Source of the DNA: Lutjanus erythropterus
Taxonomy: Eukaryota > Chordata > Actinopteri > Lutjaniformes > Lutjanidae
DNA: 64,000 nucleotides
Reading direction: 5' to 3'
Assembly (NCBI GenBank): GCA_020091685.1
Contig: CM034594.1
Coordinates: 62,001-126,000, forward strand
In this document: piece after piece, positions 26,211 through 36,861 of the stretch
How the letters are laid out: the number at the start of each line of letters is the position of its first letter
How positions within the stretch are numbered: position 1 is the stretch's first letter
Translations under genes and position numbers: made by a program
The notes under the pieces: model-generated
What the model was told of the DNA's origin: nothing
Seen by the model: only the letters and a program-made list of their open reading frames with translations
Database searches by the model: none

Positions 26211-26703
26211 AAGCCGAAAAAAGGCTGTACGTGGTTCTCACAGAACAGGTCTTATAGACTGTAGCTGTAGATTAAACTAGCCACAGGGCCCTATAAAGTA
26301 TTTAAAATGATCTGAATACTTTTTGCGCTCCTGGACATCTCAGAGGAGTAACATCATGTCCATATATTGTCTGGACAGACAGACTGGTCTCCACAGAGGA
26401 TGCTGCAGGGAAAGTGTGCACGCATATGAACGCATTTTCACGTGTGACACAGTTATCTTTTCCGAGCTACGGATTATAAAGGCTGTTGCATGCTGGCCCT
26501 CATCAAACATGATAAATAGTTGTATTTCATTCTCACCACTGTCGTGCACAAAGTCACAGAGCAGCCCTGGATGTATTTTTAAGCACGACACAGACAGACG
26601 GACTGCAGCACATCATCAGACAGACAGAGGGAGGAGCATCACACACTGCAAACATCAACTTAATGTTACTGTGAATGAATAATATCAAAAATACAGAGGA
26701 GGA

Positions 26704-27203
26704 NNNNNNNNNNNNNNNNNNNNNNNNNNNNNNNNNNNNNNNNNNNNNNNNNNNNNNNNNNNNNNNNNNNNNNNNNNNNNNNNNNNNNNNNNNNNNNNNN
26801 NNNNNNNNNNNNNNNNNNNNNNNNNNNNNNNNNNNNNNNNNNNNNNNNNNNNNNNNNNNNNNNNNNNNNNNNNNNNNNNNNNNNNNNNNNNNNNNNNNNN
26901 NNNNNNNNNNNNNNNNNNNNNNNNNNNNNNNNNNNNNNNNNNNNNNNNNNNNNNNNNNNNNNNNNNNNNNNNNNNNNNNNNNNNNNNNNNNNNNNNNNNN
27001 NNNNNNNNNNNNNNNNNNNNNNNNNNNNNNNNNNNNNNNNNNNNNNNNNNNNNNNNNNNNNNNNNNNNNNNNNNNNNNNNNNNNNNNNNNNNNNNNNNNN
27101 NNNNNNNNNNNNNNNNNNNNNNNNNNNNNNNNNNNNNNNNNNNNNNNNNNNNNNNNNNNNNNNNNNNNNNNNNNNNNNNNNNNNNNNNNNNNNNNNNNNN
27201 NNN
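26704..27203. other. Assembly gap, 500 N
   Basis: Exactly 500 N; true length unknown. Confidence 0.98.
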
Positions 27204-28105
27204 AATAGCAGCTCAGCAGCTGGAACTTCAGCACACATCATGCAAATGCACATTGATTATCATGATGAACACAGCCAAATTCCAAATCATGAACCCTGAA
27301 GTGAAAAAGCAGAAATTATTCATGGCAACATAAATTATAGAGCTGAAATTCAAATTAAATTGTTGGAAAATGTGTTGATTTTAAAAGAAAAAAGAAAACA
27401 TCCTCTAAAACTGTTCACACAGATACACAGGTGTGTGAAGTAAAGGTCATTCCCTGGTTTCAGAAAATCCTCCCTGAGGCCGTGTGGCTACACAGGCTGG
27501 GCGATGCCTTCAGGCTCCTCTGTTATATTTAAGCTGCTGGTTTTTAGGAGGAAATGAGAGACGAGACAACAGAGCGTCTGTCTGCTGTCTAACTCTGTCC
27601 ATCCCTCCTTAATTCACTGTTATTTCATAACTCCGCTTCAAGAAAAAAACAAAGAAAATTCAAAGAAAAATGTGGGATGTTTTAAGCCACCAATCAACCA
27701 ATCCAGACCTGATGTTGAGTTCAGAGGCTGTGATGAAGATCAGCTGCTCAGTAAACCCACACACAGATTAGAGCCAAATCATCAGGGAGAATTACTGAAG
27801 TGACAGCAAGTAAAAACTGGTCAAACTTCAGATGATTTACTGTCCCTGAAGAGATAATGTACTTGTTATTTCTGGGGTCTATATGTGGAGCAGGGAGCAG
27901 AGAATATCAGGTGATGAGAGGTTACAGACGTTCAGACTGTAAGTGACTGATTACAAAGACACTGAAGGTATCAGGTGTGCTGCTGTACACACTGTTCCGA
28001 ATGGACAGGTCTTCTAAACTGTACATCAAACATAATATGATCTCCTAATGTTTATACAGAACTGAAATATATATAAGACAGTATTATAATTAAATAGATG
28101 GATGT
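27204..28105. other. Unique non-coding DNA
   Basis: No exon, RNA gene or repeat recognised. Confidence 0.4.
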
Positions 28106-28314
28106 GGGGGTGCTCCTATAGCTCACTTGGTAGAGCATTTGCCCTGTGTACTGAGGCTGTTGGTCCTCTGCAGCGGTCGCTGGTTCGATTCCCACCTGTG
28201 ACGCATTTGCTGCATGTCATTCCCCCTCTCTCTGCCCCCCTTCCTGTCATATTTTCAGTTGTCCCTATCAAAATAAAGGTAAAAGCCCAAAAAATAATCT
28301 TAAAAAAAAAAAAA
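28106..28314 (+). mobile_element. tRNA-derived SINE, full head to poly(A)
   Basis: The head is tRNA-like. The RNA polymerase III A box is TAGCTCACTTGGTAGAGC (28119-28136) and the B box is GGTTCGATTCC (28182-28192). The body follows (tttgctgcatgtcattcccc, a ctctctgccccccttcctgt run, gccc-aaaaaataatctt) and it ends in a run of A at 28303-28314. It is not a working tRNA gene, because the sequence after the B box does not pair with the head as an acceptor stem. A very common fish SINE type; this copy keeps both promoter boxes. Confidence 0.85.
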
Positions 28315-28467
28315 GGCCGAGGCTGTTAGTCGTCTGCAGCGGCTGCAAGTTTGACACTGGCCTGCGGCTCATTTGCTGCACGTCATCCCCTCTCTCTCTC
28401 TACCCCCTTTCCTGTCATATCTTCAGCTGTCCTTATCAAATAAAAGGCAAATAGCCCAAAAATAATT
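28315..28467 (+). mobile_element. Second, 5'-truncated SINE copy in tandem
   Basis: It starts immediately after the first copy's A-run, at a point corresponding to the middle of the tRNA-like head (gaggctgttagtcgtctgcag). It then repeats the same body: catttgctgcacgtcat, cctgtcatatcttcagctgt, agcccaaaaataat. It has no A box and a degraded B box. The head-to-tail arrangement suggests nested insertion or dimer retrotransposition. Confidence 0.8.
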
Positions 28468-29170
28468 CAGCAGCTACCAATGAAATATTCTGTATTTTCC
28501 TGCATATATCAAACACACACCTCCACACACAGATTGTAACAAAGCTCTCTTTATCCACTGCCTTCAGTCAAAGAGCCCACTGAGATCCAACTGTAAACAC
28601 ACTGAATGAGTAAACACACAACCATCCCTCTCATCAGTCTCTATTTATCACCTTAATACTGTGTTCACACTACAGTGGATCATTCTAAAAACACTGTTCA
28701 CGTGTGTCTCGACAGTTTCTACATAATGTGACTAAACCAGGACTGATGTCCTGTCAGAGGACAGACAGGTGGAACTGGATCATCCTGGACATTTTAAATT
28801 TACAAATGATGATGTCATTTACATCATTTAAAACACATGGAGGCTCTCAGAGTAAAAAATAAATAAATGAATCATTTTCCGACTTGGCCTGGCGTGTCAT
28901 CACTGTCCAACATTCATCACCACATACATGTACATTCTCTTCACTTTGTTCAGTGTAAAACTGGTCTCTCTGTTTGATGTCCAGAGCAGACGTCCCACTG
29001 GGAATTAAGAGTTTCTGATTGACTGCAGGAAAGAACAAACACCTCCTTTGAATTTTGTCTACAATTAACATCAAAGTTCTTGAGAGGAAGCAGCCACTCA
29101 TCCACATTCAAATTCAACAGTTGAGCAAAAGAAGTTGCTGATTCAAAAGGAAAATGTCTTTCATATGGCT
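28468..29170. other. Unique non-coding DNA
   Basis: No exon or repeat recognised. The minus frame at 28847-29107 has no family resemblance. Confidence 0.4.
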
Positions 29171-29179
29171 ATTGATATA

Positions 29180-29501
29180 TTGGTTGTTCTGCAATAACAC
29201 TGAGCAATATATCAATATTATATCAAGTTAGTGATACGTGACTAGATATCGTCTAAGATTTTGGATATGTTTATATCATGATATGACATTACTGTGTTGT
29301 CTTTTCCTGTCTTCCCTTACCACTTTTTTATTTTTTTTATTTTTTTTTATTATGATTATATATCATTCTCACTGTGTTAATATTTTGTGAAACTCACTAA
29401 TAGTCATACCTGCAATATTGGTGCAATATAGATAAATATCAATATTGGTATATTTGGTTAAAAACTGTGATGTTTAATTTTGTCCCTATCACCCAGCCCT
29501 A
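29180..29501 (-). mobile_element. Non-autonomous DNA-transposon relic (TAGGGCTGGG end)
   Basis: On the minus strand it starts TAGGGCTGGGTGATAGGG and carries the AT-rich body typical of a common teleost repeat (from memory), with blocks like gatatcgtctaagattttgg, ttttgtgaaactcac and gcaatattggtgcaatat on the plus strand. A T-rich stretch (29322-29350) interrupts it. The opposite end with a matching TAGGG terminus is missing near 29180, so it is truncated. No transposase. Confidence 0.6.
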
Positions 29502-29579
29502 TTCCATGACATCAGAATCATTCAGCTTTAACTCCAGATGCTCTCTCACTTTACCCATCCTTTTTTATTCTGTCCCGTG

Positions 29580-29605
29580 TGCGTGTGTGTGTGTGTGTGT
29601 GTGCA
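29580..29605 (+). repeat. (GT)n microsatellite
   Basis: About twelve GT units, followed by mixed cacacgcgtgcatgtgtg sequence. Frames across it translate the simple repeat. Confidence 0.85.
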
Positions 29606-29609
29606 CACG

Positions 29610-32600
29610 CGTGCATGTGTGCGTCAGCATCACTGTCTGTTTCACAGCATGCAGGCTCCCAGTCAACTCGAGCAGACAGGCATCATTAAACTGCTTGACA
29701 GCATCAATGTGGGCTGACAGAACACCAAAACTGAATTTAGGAGATCTTTTACCTATTAACACACAGACACACGGACACATACATGGAATGATACATTCAC
29801 ACACAGACACACAGCTTCTGTGACACAGTCTATGATCCTTTGCTCCTCTCCACTGACAGACAGTCTGACTCAACCACTTCATTCATCCTCCTCTCCTTCC
29901 ACAAAGTTCAGGATCAGTTCTGTTGATATACTGTTTGACAACAGAGTCTGTTCTCCCCAGAAACTGGTCTGTGTCTGTTCCTGTGGACATCCTCTAATTC
30001 TGGACGGTCTCTGGTTCTGCAATTTATGTGGATTCTTCCTTCATCAGCAGCTGAACATCATTAAATGAACAGACCTCCAGTTATTATAGCAACACATATT
30101 CAATAACACATCAACAGACTGGAGACATACTGCTGGCTTCAGTCCTCTGGTCTCTGTCATGTTTTTGGCCGATCAGTGGATTAAAATGTTTACAACAGAC
30201 TCTCCATTCAAAAAAATCCATAGAAATGTGAATCCAGCAGCATGACACAGTATCAGAGGTGTTTTCTTCAACAGGATTACCTGTTTGAATGAAGGATTAA
30301 TAGAAACCGGATGTGTGGATGTATTTAATGGCTGAACACTTAAACCAAGTAAAAAGCTTTAATCCTGTAATCCTATAATACACTCTCACCTCTGATTTTT
30401 ATTGACTCTTAAATGCAGAAACAAACAGCCAGTCATTTATTCACTAGTGTTTAAGAAAGCAACACTTCCAGCTCTCTGACGATGTAATGTCAATCAATAA
30501 AATGTTTTTCTTCTGCAGCAAATTTATTTTAAAGCAAGAAGTAATGCATTATCCACCATGCATGCTACCCTTAAATCTAATGGTTTTATTAATTATCTCT
30601 TTCTTATCATAATTTAACTTTGATACTTTTACCACCAGCAGATTCAATAATACTGAGAACTTCTGTGCTACATGACAGCATAGTTTCATATCACCAGATC
30701 TTTAGCAATTAATGTGTTCATTACAGGCAGCAGGTAATTGTTAGAAACATCTGACAATAATCACAGCTGAAGAGAGGACGCCTCTCCTGTTATCAGTCTA
30801 ACTGTCATGTATAGTGACAGGATTCATTTACTGCACCACAGTCTATTTACACCCTCAGTTATTATGGGATGCTTCATGTGAGGGAAACACTTTACAACTG
30901 CAGGTGTTAAAGACCATTTTCCAAAGATGTGATACACATAAAATGAAGAATATTAAGGTAATTAGAAAACATGTTAGTTACTGAATGGGCTGAAAGTTAA
31001 TTTCTTTCAAATCATGCTCCTCTTTTACTTCCAACATTACAGAATACTCTCGATAAAAGTACAGATAAGATGAGTATCGATGATCAGTAGAAGGACCAAT
31101 ACTGGTGTCAGTAAAATCCTAAACCCATCCATATGTAACATCATACAGCAGTTCAAAAGAATTAGGCATAAACTACATGTATTCATCATCAACCGATCAA
31201 TACTGTCATCTGTTTAGGAGCAGTGTCAAACGACAGCATCACTAGTCAAGAATTAGTGGAGCGATTGTGTATTGATGTTGTTCAACCCAAGAAACATGCT
31301 GAGTCATCTGTGGAGTGAGGCAAACACAGACTGGGGGCAGCATCATCAAACTAGTTTTCACACATGCATGCACAAATTATCTTGTACACTTATGTGTCAT
31401 TCATCCAATCAATCAAAACGTCCAGTTTCACAGAAAATGGTTGATACTAGCTGCTCCACTCAGATGGACACATAGTTACATCCATCTAAAAACTTCATGT
31501 ACTCTCAGATCCCATTAGTGCTTCAGCACAGAGTCAGATGTCATTGTAAGAAGTTGAGACAACATGAAACAGCAACAACAGCACAAGACCTCACTGAACA
31601 CAAACCTCAAAAATAAGTTATATTAAAAAGTCAAATGCGTACAGATGATAATAACAAATCTGTCAGTAAGTCTGAGTTACAAGTGTGGAACTTCACAGAA
31701 AAGATGGCAGAGGAGAGTAAAGAAACACCCAACTAATTTTTTGGCACCCAGAGAATTTCTGCAAAGTGACTCACATTTTCAGAATAAATTGGCTGATCAG
31801 ATAAAGTGATTTCAGCAAAATCACAACAGGCATGATCAACACAGTCACTACCAAATAACCTTTAATTTTTAATCAGAACTTCTTCTATTGCTTAAAAAAG
31901 AGACCACAATAAGTCACAAAAGACCCCACTGCCCTAACTCTTTCAATGATGTGATTATCTGCCAGCAAAAGAGAAGAAAAGACCAAAAATGGCTGAAACT
32001 CAGGAAACACAAACAGTTTACCTAAAAGTCACCAAGAGAGACAGAGGAAGAGGAACACACACTCTTCAGCAAAGGATAAATTTCCCATCCCTGAGTCGAC
32101 CATGAAGGGCTCTGTCACCAAAGAAAAGTTGTCCATGTTTCTGTTGTCAGGGATTCCGAACTGACAAAGACTGAAACATCAAAAGATGTCAGAATCACTG
32201 GAGCAAAACTTGTACAGCAAATTATTGGTTTAAACCTGCAGCCAGGGGATGAAGACAAGGATGTTTTATTCACTTGACTGAATATGTCAATCACTCCTCA
32301 TCACAGTACACATGCTGATCTCACTGATACTCAGAAACTGAAACTATTTCTAGGTCATTCAGACAAACAAGCTCATGTATAAATATGCACAAATTACAAA
32401 AAATGGCTGACAAAAAATCTGGTTCCAAGCATCATTAAAACTCATGAAAACCTTGTGAAGAGAAGTTTCATCTCCAGTTGAAAATGAGCATAGATAAGAA
32501 AAAGGATTAAAATTAGTGGAGAAAATTAATGAGAAAGCAAAAGCAAACTACTGAAAATAAATTATAATTCACACTTGAGCTTTTTCTTGTTAAAAGGAGA

Positions 32601-35220
32601 CTGAGTAGGTGTCTACCTGTGTGATTAAAACTGATGCTCAGCAGAGGACAAGTACTGGTGTGACTAGAACAAGTAGCTGAGCTGAGTGTCTATATTAATA
32701 TGAAGGGGAAAACAATTCACATCGATTACCACATCAGCGCTTCCTACATAAAGCCCAAACTCAGTCAGCCTGTTCAAGTATTAATGTTCACTTCTTCCAT
32801 CATTTCATCCTCCATCTCTCTCTCCTCCTCATTAGTTACTCTTTGAAAAGCCTGCACCAAACAGGATCAACATCCAAATCAATTCAAGTCTGAGCAGACG
32901 ACAAGTTTAAAGAAGCTCTGCAGTGAGATGGACATCAGCGCTCCCCACAGAGGAAACAGTGGCTTAGCCACAGATTAATGATTTTACTGTCAGTCATGTG
33001 CAGCTTTGGGAAATGATGTCAGGAGAGAAATAAAGAAAAGAGCCATAAAATAAGAGGTGATGGAGGACGAGACAAAATAAAGAAAATAATGAGAGTCTGG
33101 TGAGAAGTGTGAGATGGAGAGGGAGGTTTACTGAGAGGAGAGTTAGAGACAGTGAAAAGGATTTAATGTGAGAGGTGCTGATGGGAATCCTAACTATAGA
33201 TCTTTTATTCAACTCTACTGTGTTCCCTCTCTCTCTCCTTAAAAGCATAAAAGTGTATAAAAGAAAGTAATTTTATACTAAGAGAGAAAAAAATACACAA
33301 GAGAAGCCAAGTGAGTTCAGTCAGCACCTGGAATTCAGGTCTGTTCTGGTCCTGGTGTCTCTGAGACATCAGCTAACAATGATTTCCTCCTGAAGCACTT
33401 CTTCATATCAACCCTCTGTCCTCTCTGACTGTTGTGTGTCTGTGTATAGTTACTGTGTATTTATGTGCTGAGCTCCTTTGCTGGTGTGAAGCTGTGAAAA
33501 CTGTCTGCCTCTAAACCACATTAAATTCAGGAGCCTCAGTGTGTTGTTACTGAAACCATCCTGGGAAGCAAATAAAGACGACGTCAAAAGCATCTTGTGA
33601 AAACTTCTTCCAATGAAAAGGCTCCCGCTCAGCAGCTGATTCAAAACTACTGGAAGTTACTTGGAAATTACTTGGGTAACGTTGAAAAATTCATATGAAA
33701 CAAAGGTCATTCTACAAAGATACAGTTAAAGATGAACATTTGTGAAGGAGTCAACATCTGAGTAAGAATAAGAACGAGCTATCAGTACCAACCATCTTTT
33801 ATGCTGAATGCTGTTTGTTAAAAGTTAACAGTCCCTACTTCAGATAAACATCTTTAATTAATGCCACAGATTCCAATAAATACAGGTTTTCATGACAAGA
33901 AAGGTCAGTATTGATTGAAATGTCTCAAACCACTCCTACAACAAGCCCACTGTCCATCTACATACTCAGTATATCCATCATTTTCTTAAAATTGCTAAAT
34001 GGAGCTGTGTGGCTGTTGCACCTACATATATAATAAATAAATATCATGGAGTGTGGAATCAATGCATTTTGTGTTATTTAAGCATTGATATGACCATTTG
34101 AACATGCAGATGGACTGCAAATAAGATGATGATGATGCTGCAGGATAAGTTTGAGATGTTTCTATGAATATTTTGTTAATTTTTTTCTCATCTCCATGAA
34201 AGTGACTGTAACTGATTGAGTATTGGATGGGTATGAGGAGTGTTACTGTACGACACATTATACCTGAAAATAAAAAAGACTATTCTAATATCTAAAGACA
34301 GATGCACAACAATTTCTATGGACACTCAAACGCGAACAAATTAACTACCTAGCTGGAGGAAACGTCATTAACCAAATGAGCCTGATGTGAATCCAGACAT
34401 CTGGATAGTTTGAAGACAGGTGCAAGGGAAGAGGAAAGTTTTCTTACCAAAACTGATTTCCTCATGAAGTCAAACTGAACAGCTGATCCATCACTTCACA
34501 GTAAGCATTCATAATTCATTTTAGAGCTGCTGTACTTACAGTCAGCAGAGCATCATCACTTACTGCTGACATTTAATTACAAAAGTAAATGAGAGAGAAG
34601 ACATGAAACCTAAATCTTTTTTATCCTCCCTCCAGCACTTCTTCTTCTCTTCAGCCTGCTTTAATCTCCCCTGCTCAAATACAAGTTTGCTCCTCCTCCT
34701 GCTTCACAACAGTTTCTTCCTTCATCCTTCATCCACATGTATCACACACACTTCACACTAACACTTCTTGCCAGCATAAGAGAAGCACCAAAGAGAATCA
34801 GATAAGACTGACTGATGCAACTTATGATGCAGAAATCATGAGTCAAAGAGAAAAGAGATGTGTGTGAAGATATGGAGGTATTTCAAGGACTTACAACCAA
34901 GGTTGAGATCCAAGTTCTCTTTTTTGACAGTTTACCCAAACTTTTGTCACACAAAAGTTTTGTCAGAGTGGAGTTCAGAGTTGAACAGCCTCCACGTGTT
35001 GGTGCTCTACTCTACTACTGTACTGAGAGGAGACTCTCTACTGAAGCTGTCAGCTGGACCATCAGCCTCTGCGGCTGCTCTCTTCTCTGTGTCTCACACT
35101 GCTACTGTACATGAAGACTGATGGGGAACTTGACTGACAGCAAACAGCTCTACTGTAACAGTCTGCAGCACAAAGTCTCAGGCTGCTTCTCTCTCTGTCA
35201 CGTCAGCTGTTTGCAGGAAG
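29610..35220. other. Unique non-coding DNA downstream of the putative exon
   Basis: No exon, RNA gene or recognised repeat. In the lsamp reading this is the start of the first intron (inference). Confidence 0.4.
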
Positions 35221-35224
35221 GGAA

Positions 35225-35700
35225 GTCACTTCACATACCTTCAGAACTCGAGTGAGCAGCAGACGGACAGAAGCACAATAAACATCCACGGCAGCTGCCA
35301 TTTCCCTCTCAACTCCAGTGTTTCCTAGTGGAAAACGTCAGGACATGAAATGAAAAGAATGAAACGGTCCCTTGCCTTGAAATCCAAAGAGGAAAGCGAC
35401 GGCGGGGATCCACACGGTGTGTATCCAGAAGTAAAGCATGGTGTCCTTTAACCAGGTGCAAAAGCTCCGCGCTCTTCCCGACGAAGCTCCGTCTCCAGCG
35501 GTTAATTTCCAGAAGAGAAAGAAAGCAAAGCTGCAGATGAAGCCGAGCGGAGGAAGAAATCCCAGTCTGAACGGTGCTGATGAACACAAGAGCTGCTGGA
35601 GACTCTGTCATTGCTCTATCTGCTGCTTTAACACGGACAGTAGCGACCCCTACCGACACCCCACACATCCACACACAGACTGTGTGTGTGAGAGTGTGTG
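35225..35700 (-). promoter_or_regulatory. CpG-rich promoter/5'UTR candidate of the lsamp-like exon
   Basis: CG dinucleotides, rare elsewhere in the window, cluster here, for example gcgacggcgggg at 35396-35407, ctccgcgctcttcccgacg at 35465-35483 and gccgagcgg at 35543-35551. The patch contains the putative first exon and extends about 200 bp upstream of its start codon, as expected for a CpG-island promoter firing leftward. No clear TATA box. An interrupted (TG)n tract (35681-35716) marks the upstream edge. The transcription start cannot be fixed by eye. Confidence 0.45.
35376..35439 (-). CDS. lsamp: Putative lsamp alternative first coding exon (IgLON signal peptide)
   Basis: Seen: on the minus strand a start codon in strong context (GACACCATGC) opens a 64-nt segment coding for 21 residues plus one base. 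It begins MLYFWIHTVW and ends AFLFGFQ; the split codon would be Gly. Aromatic and aliphatic residues dominate, as in a signal peptide. The segment ends CAAG followed by GCAAGG, a good match to the rarer GC-type donor. Known (from memory): LSAMP has two alternative first exons, and the 1a exon encodes a signal peptide beginning MRTYWLHSVW and ending LFSLQG, spliced in phase 1 to the first Ig-domain exon. The shared W-x-H-x-V-W, the length and the phase all fit. LSAMP is a GPI-anchored neuronal adhesion protein. Inference: the Ig exons lie left of this window, because LSAMP introns are huge. The frame also stays open upstream to 35589, so a longer N-terminus is possible. A different IgLON gene is the main alternative. 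Confidence 0.6.
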
Positions 35701-35716
35701 TGTGTGTGTGTGTGTG
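35681..35716 (+). repeat. Interrupted (TG)n microsatellite
   Basis: TG units broken by an agag step, directly upstream of the CpG-rich patch. Confidence 0.85.
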
Positions 35717-35941
35717 CGTGGTCAGTGTGTTTGTAGTGAAGCAGTTTCATGGTCCAGCACTGACAGCAGGACTCATCAGAACAAATCCAACACATTTCAT
35801 TCAGCAGCACAAACATGATGTTTCACATGGAGGCTCTCACTCTGTCTGCCTCTCAGCAGCTTCACTGCTGGACAGGAAACAACATCAACCAGTCACAAGT
35901 GTCTGCCTTCAAAAATTATAATGAAATAAAAAGTAGGATAG

Positions 35942-36050
35942 ACACAGGTGTTACCAGTGATACTAATTACTGGAACAGGTCCTGATTAATATCACTGGTG
36001 CTACCTGTGTTTATTCTGCTTTTTCATATCAAAGCTGCTATGAAAAAGCT
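35942..36050. repeat. Hairpin-forming repeat, copy 1
   Basis: Two 26-nt arms, 35942-35967 and 35985-36010, are inverted complements with four mismatches and a 17-nt loop; the arm core is ACCAGTGATAYTAAT. The right arm and following sequence (tttttcatatcaaagctgct) recur at 40287-40354 (tatttcatatcaacatggct), and the left arm recurs loosely at 40190-40217. This looks like a small inverted-repeat element family; the name is not known to me. Confidence 0.6.
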
Positions 36051-36364
36051 CTAAGAAGAAAATGATTTTTTTTCTCAATAGAAAATATATTGAGAAAAGA
36101 TTTAATTTTCTTCTTTTGACATGTAATTAAAACTAAAAAGGTCCCTCTAGTGTATTTATAGGAGCTGCTTAGTCCATCTGTTATAAAAAATCCTGACAGC
36201 AGATTTATCACAGTTCTTACATTTTTAACTCTTGCTGCAGTATGAACCTCTACAAAAGATCAAACTTGTTTTACAGAAATATACTGAGAGCTAATGGCGA
36301 GATTTTATTGCTAAATGTGCCAACATTAAAGCTTGATTAAATATGTTATGTTGTTATGTTAACA

Positions 36365-36861
36365 TTAAAGGGACAGTTCAGATTTTTTTTTGAAGTGGAG
36401 TTGGATGAGATACTTATCCACAGTCAAAGTATTAGCTGCAGTAGATCGTTGGTCAGCACAGCCCCAGTTTGAAGAAGCAGGCAGGAGTACCAGTGTAGGA
36501 AGCCGAGCAATGTACTGGGGTGGACAGGGTCAGCAGTACAACATATTTCAGTCTCCTAAAAGAATCATTTTAAGTGTCTTGTTTAGAGTTTTAATTTGCT
36601 GTCAGACAGCCTTTTCTGTTATATAAGCCAAATACTGCTCTCTCCAAAGCAACCACACTCCTTTTTCAAAAATAATTTTACCTGACAGAACACAGGACCT
36701 TCTACTGCTGCTTCAGTCAGTTAGTTGTGTTATTTTGTGACTTAAGTGTTCCACAGGGTTAGTTTAGATTCACCTGAGTTGCACAATAACACAAACTAAC
36801 TAACCGACTGAAGCAGAGCTTGCCACGGGATAGCTTTGGAAAAGGCTATCTGACAGCAAGG
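36365..36861. mobile_element. TTAAAGGGACAG-type foldback DNA element
   Basis: It starts TTAAAGGGACAGTTCAG, then tttgaagtggagttggatga and gaagcaggcaggagtacc, all familiar from a common teleost non-autonomous element (from memory). The right half folds back. 36597-36617 (gctgtcagacagccttttctg region) is complementary to 36840-36860. 36713-36737 (ttcagtcagttagttgtgtt) is complementary to 36785-36812. No transposase. The far terminus is not clear, so the end is approximate. Confidence 0.6.

Noticed and set aside
26286-26300. agggccctataaag, like a hAT end (CAGGGCCCTAT)
   Set aside because: No opposite end or target duplication found nearby; too short alone.
28106-28190. Possible functional tRNA gene
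   Set aside because: A and B boxes are present, but the acceptor stem does not pair and SINE body plus A-tail follow; it is a SINE head.
1-35375. Search for lsamp Ig-domain exons on the minus strand
   Set aside because: No frame with Ig-type Cys/Trp spacing or IgLON motifs was seen; expected if the first intron is longer than this window.
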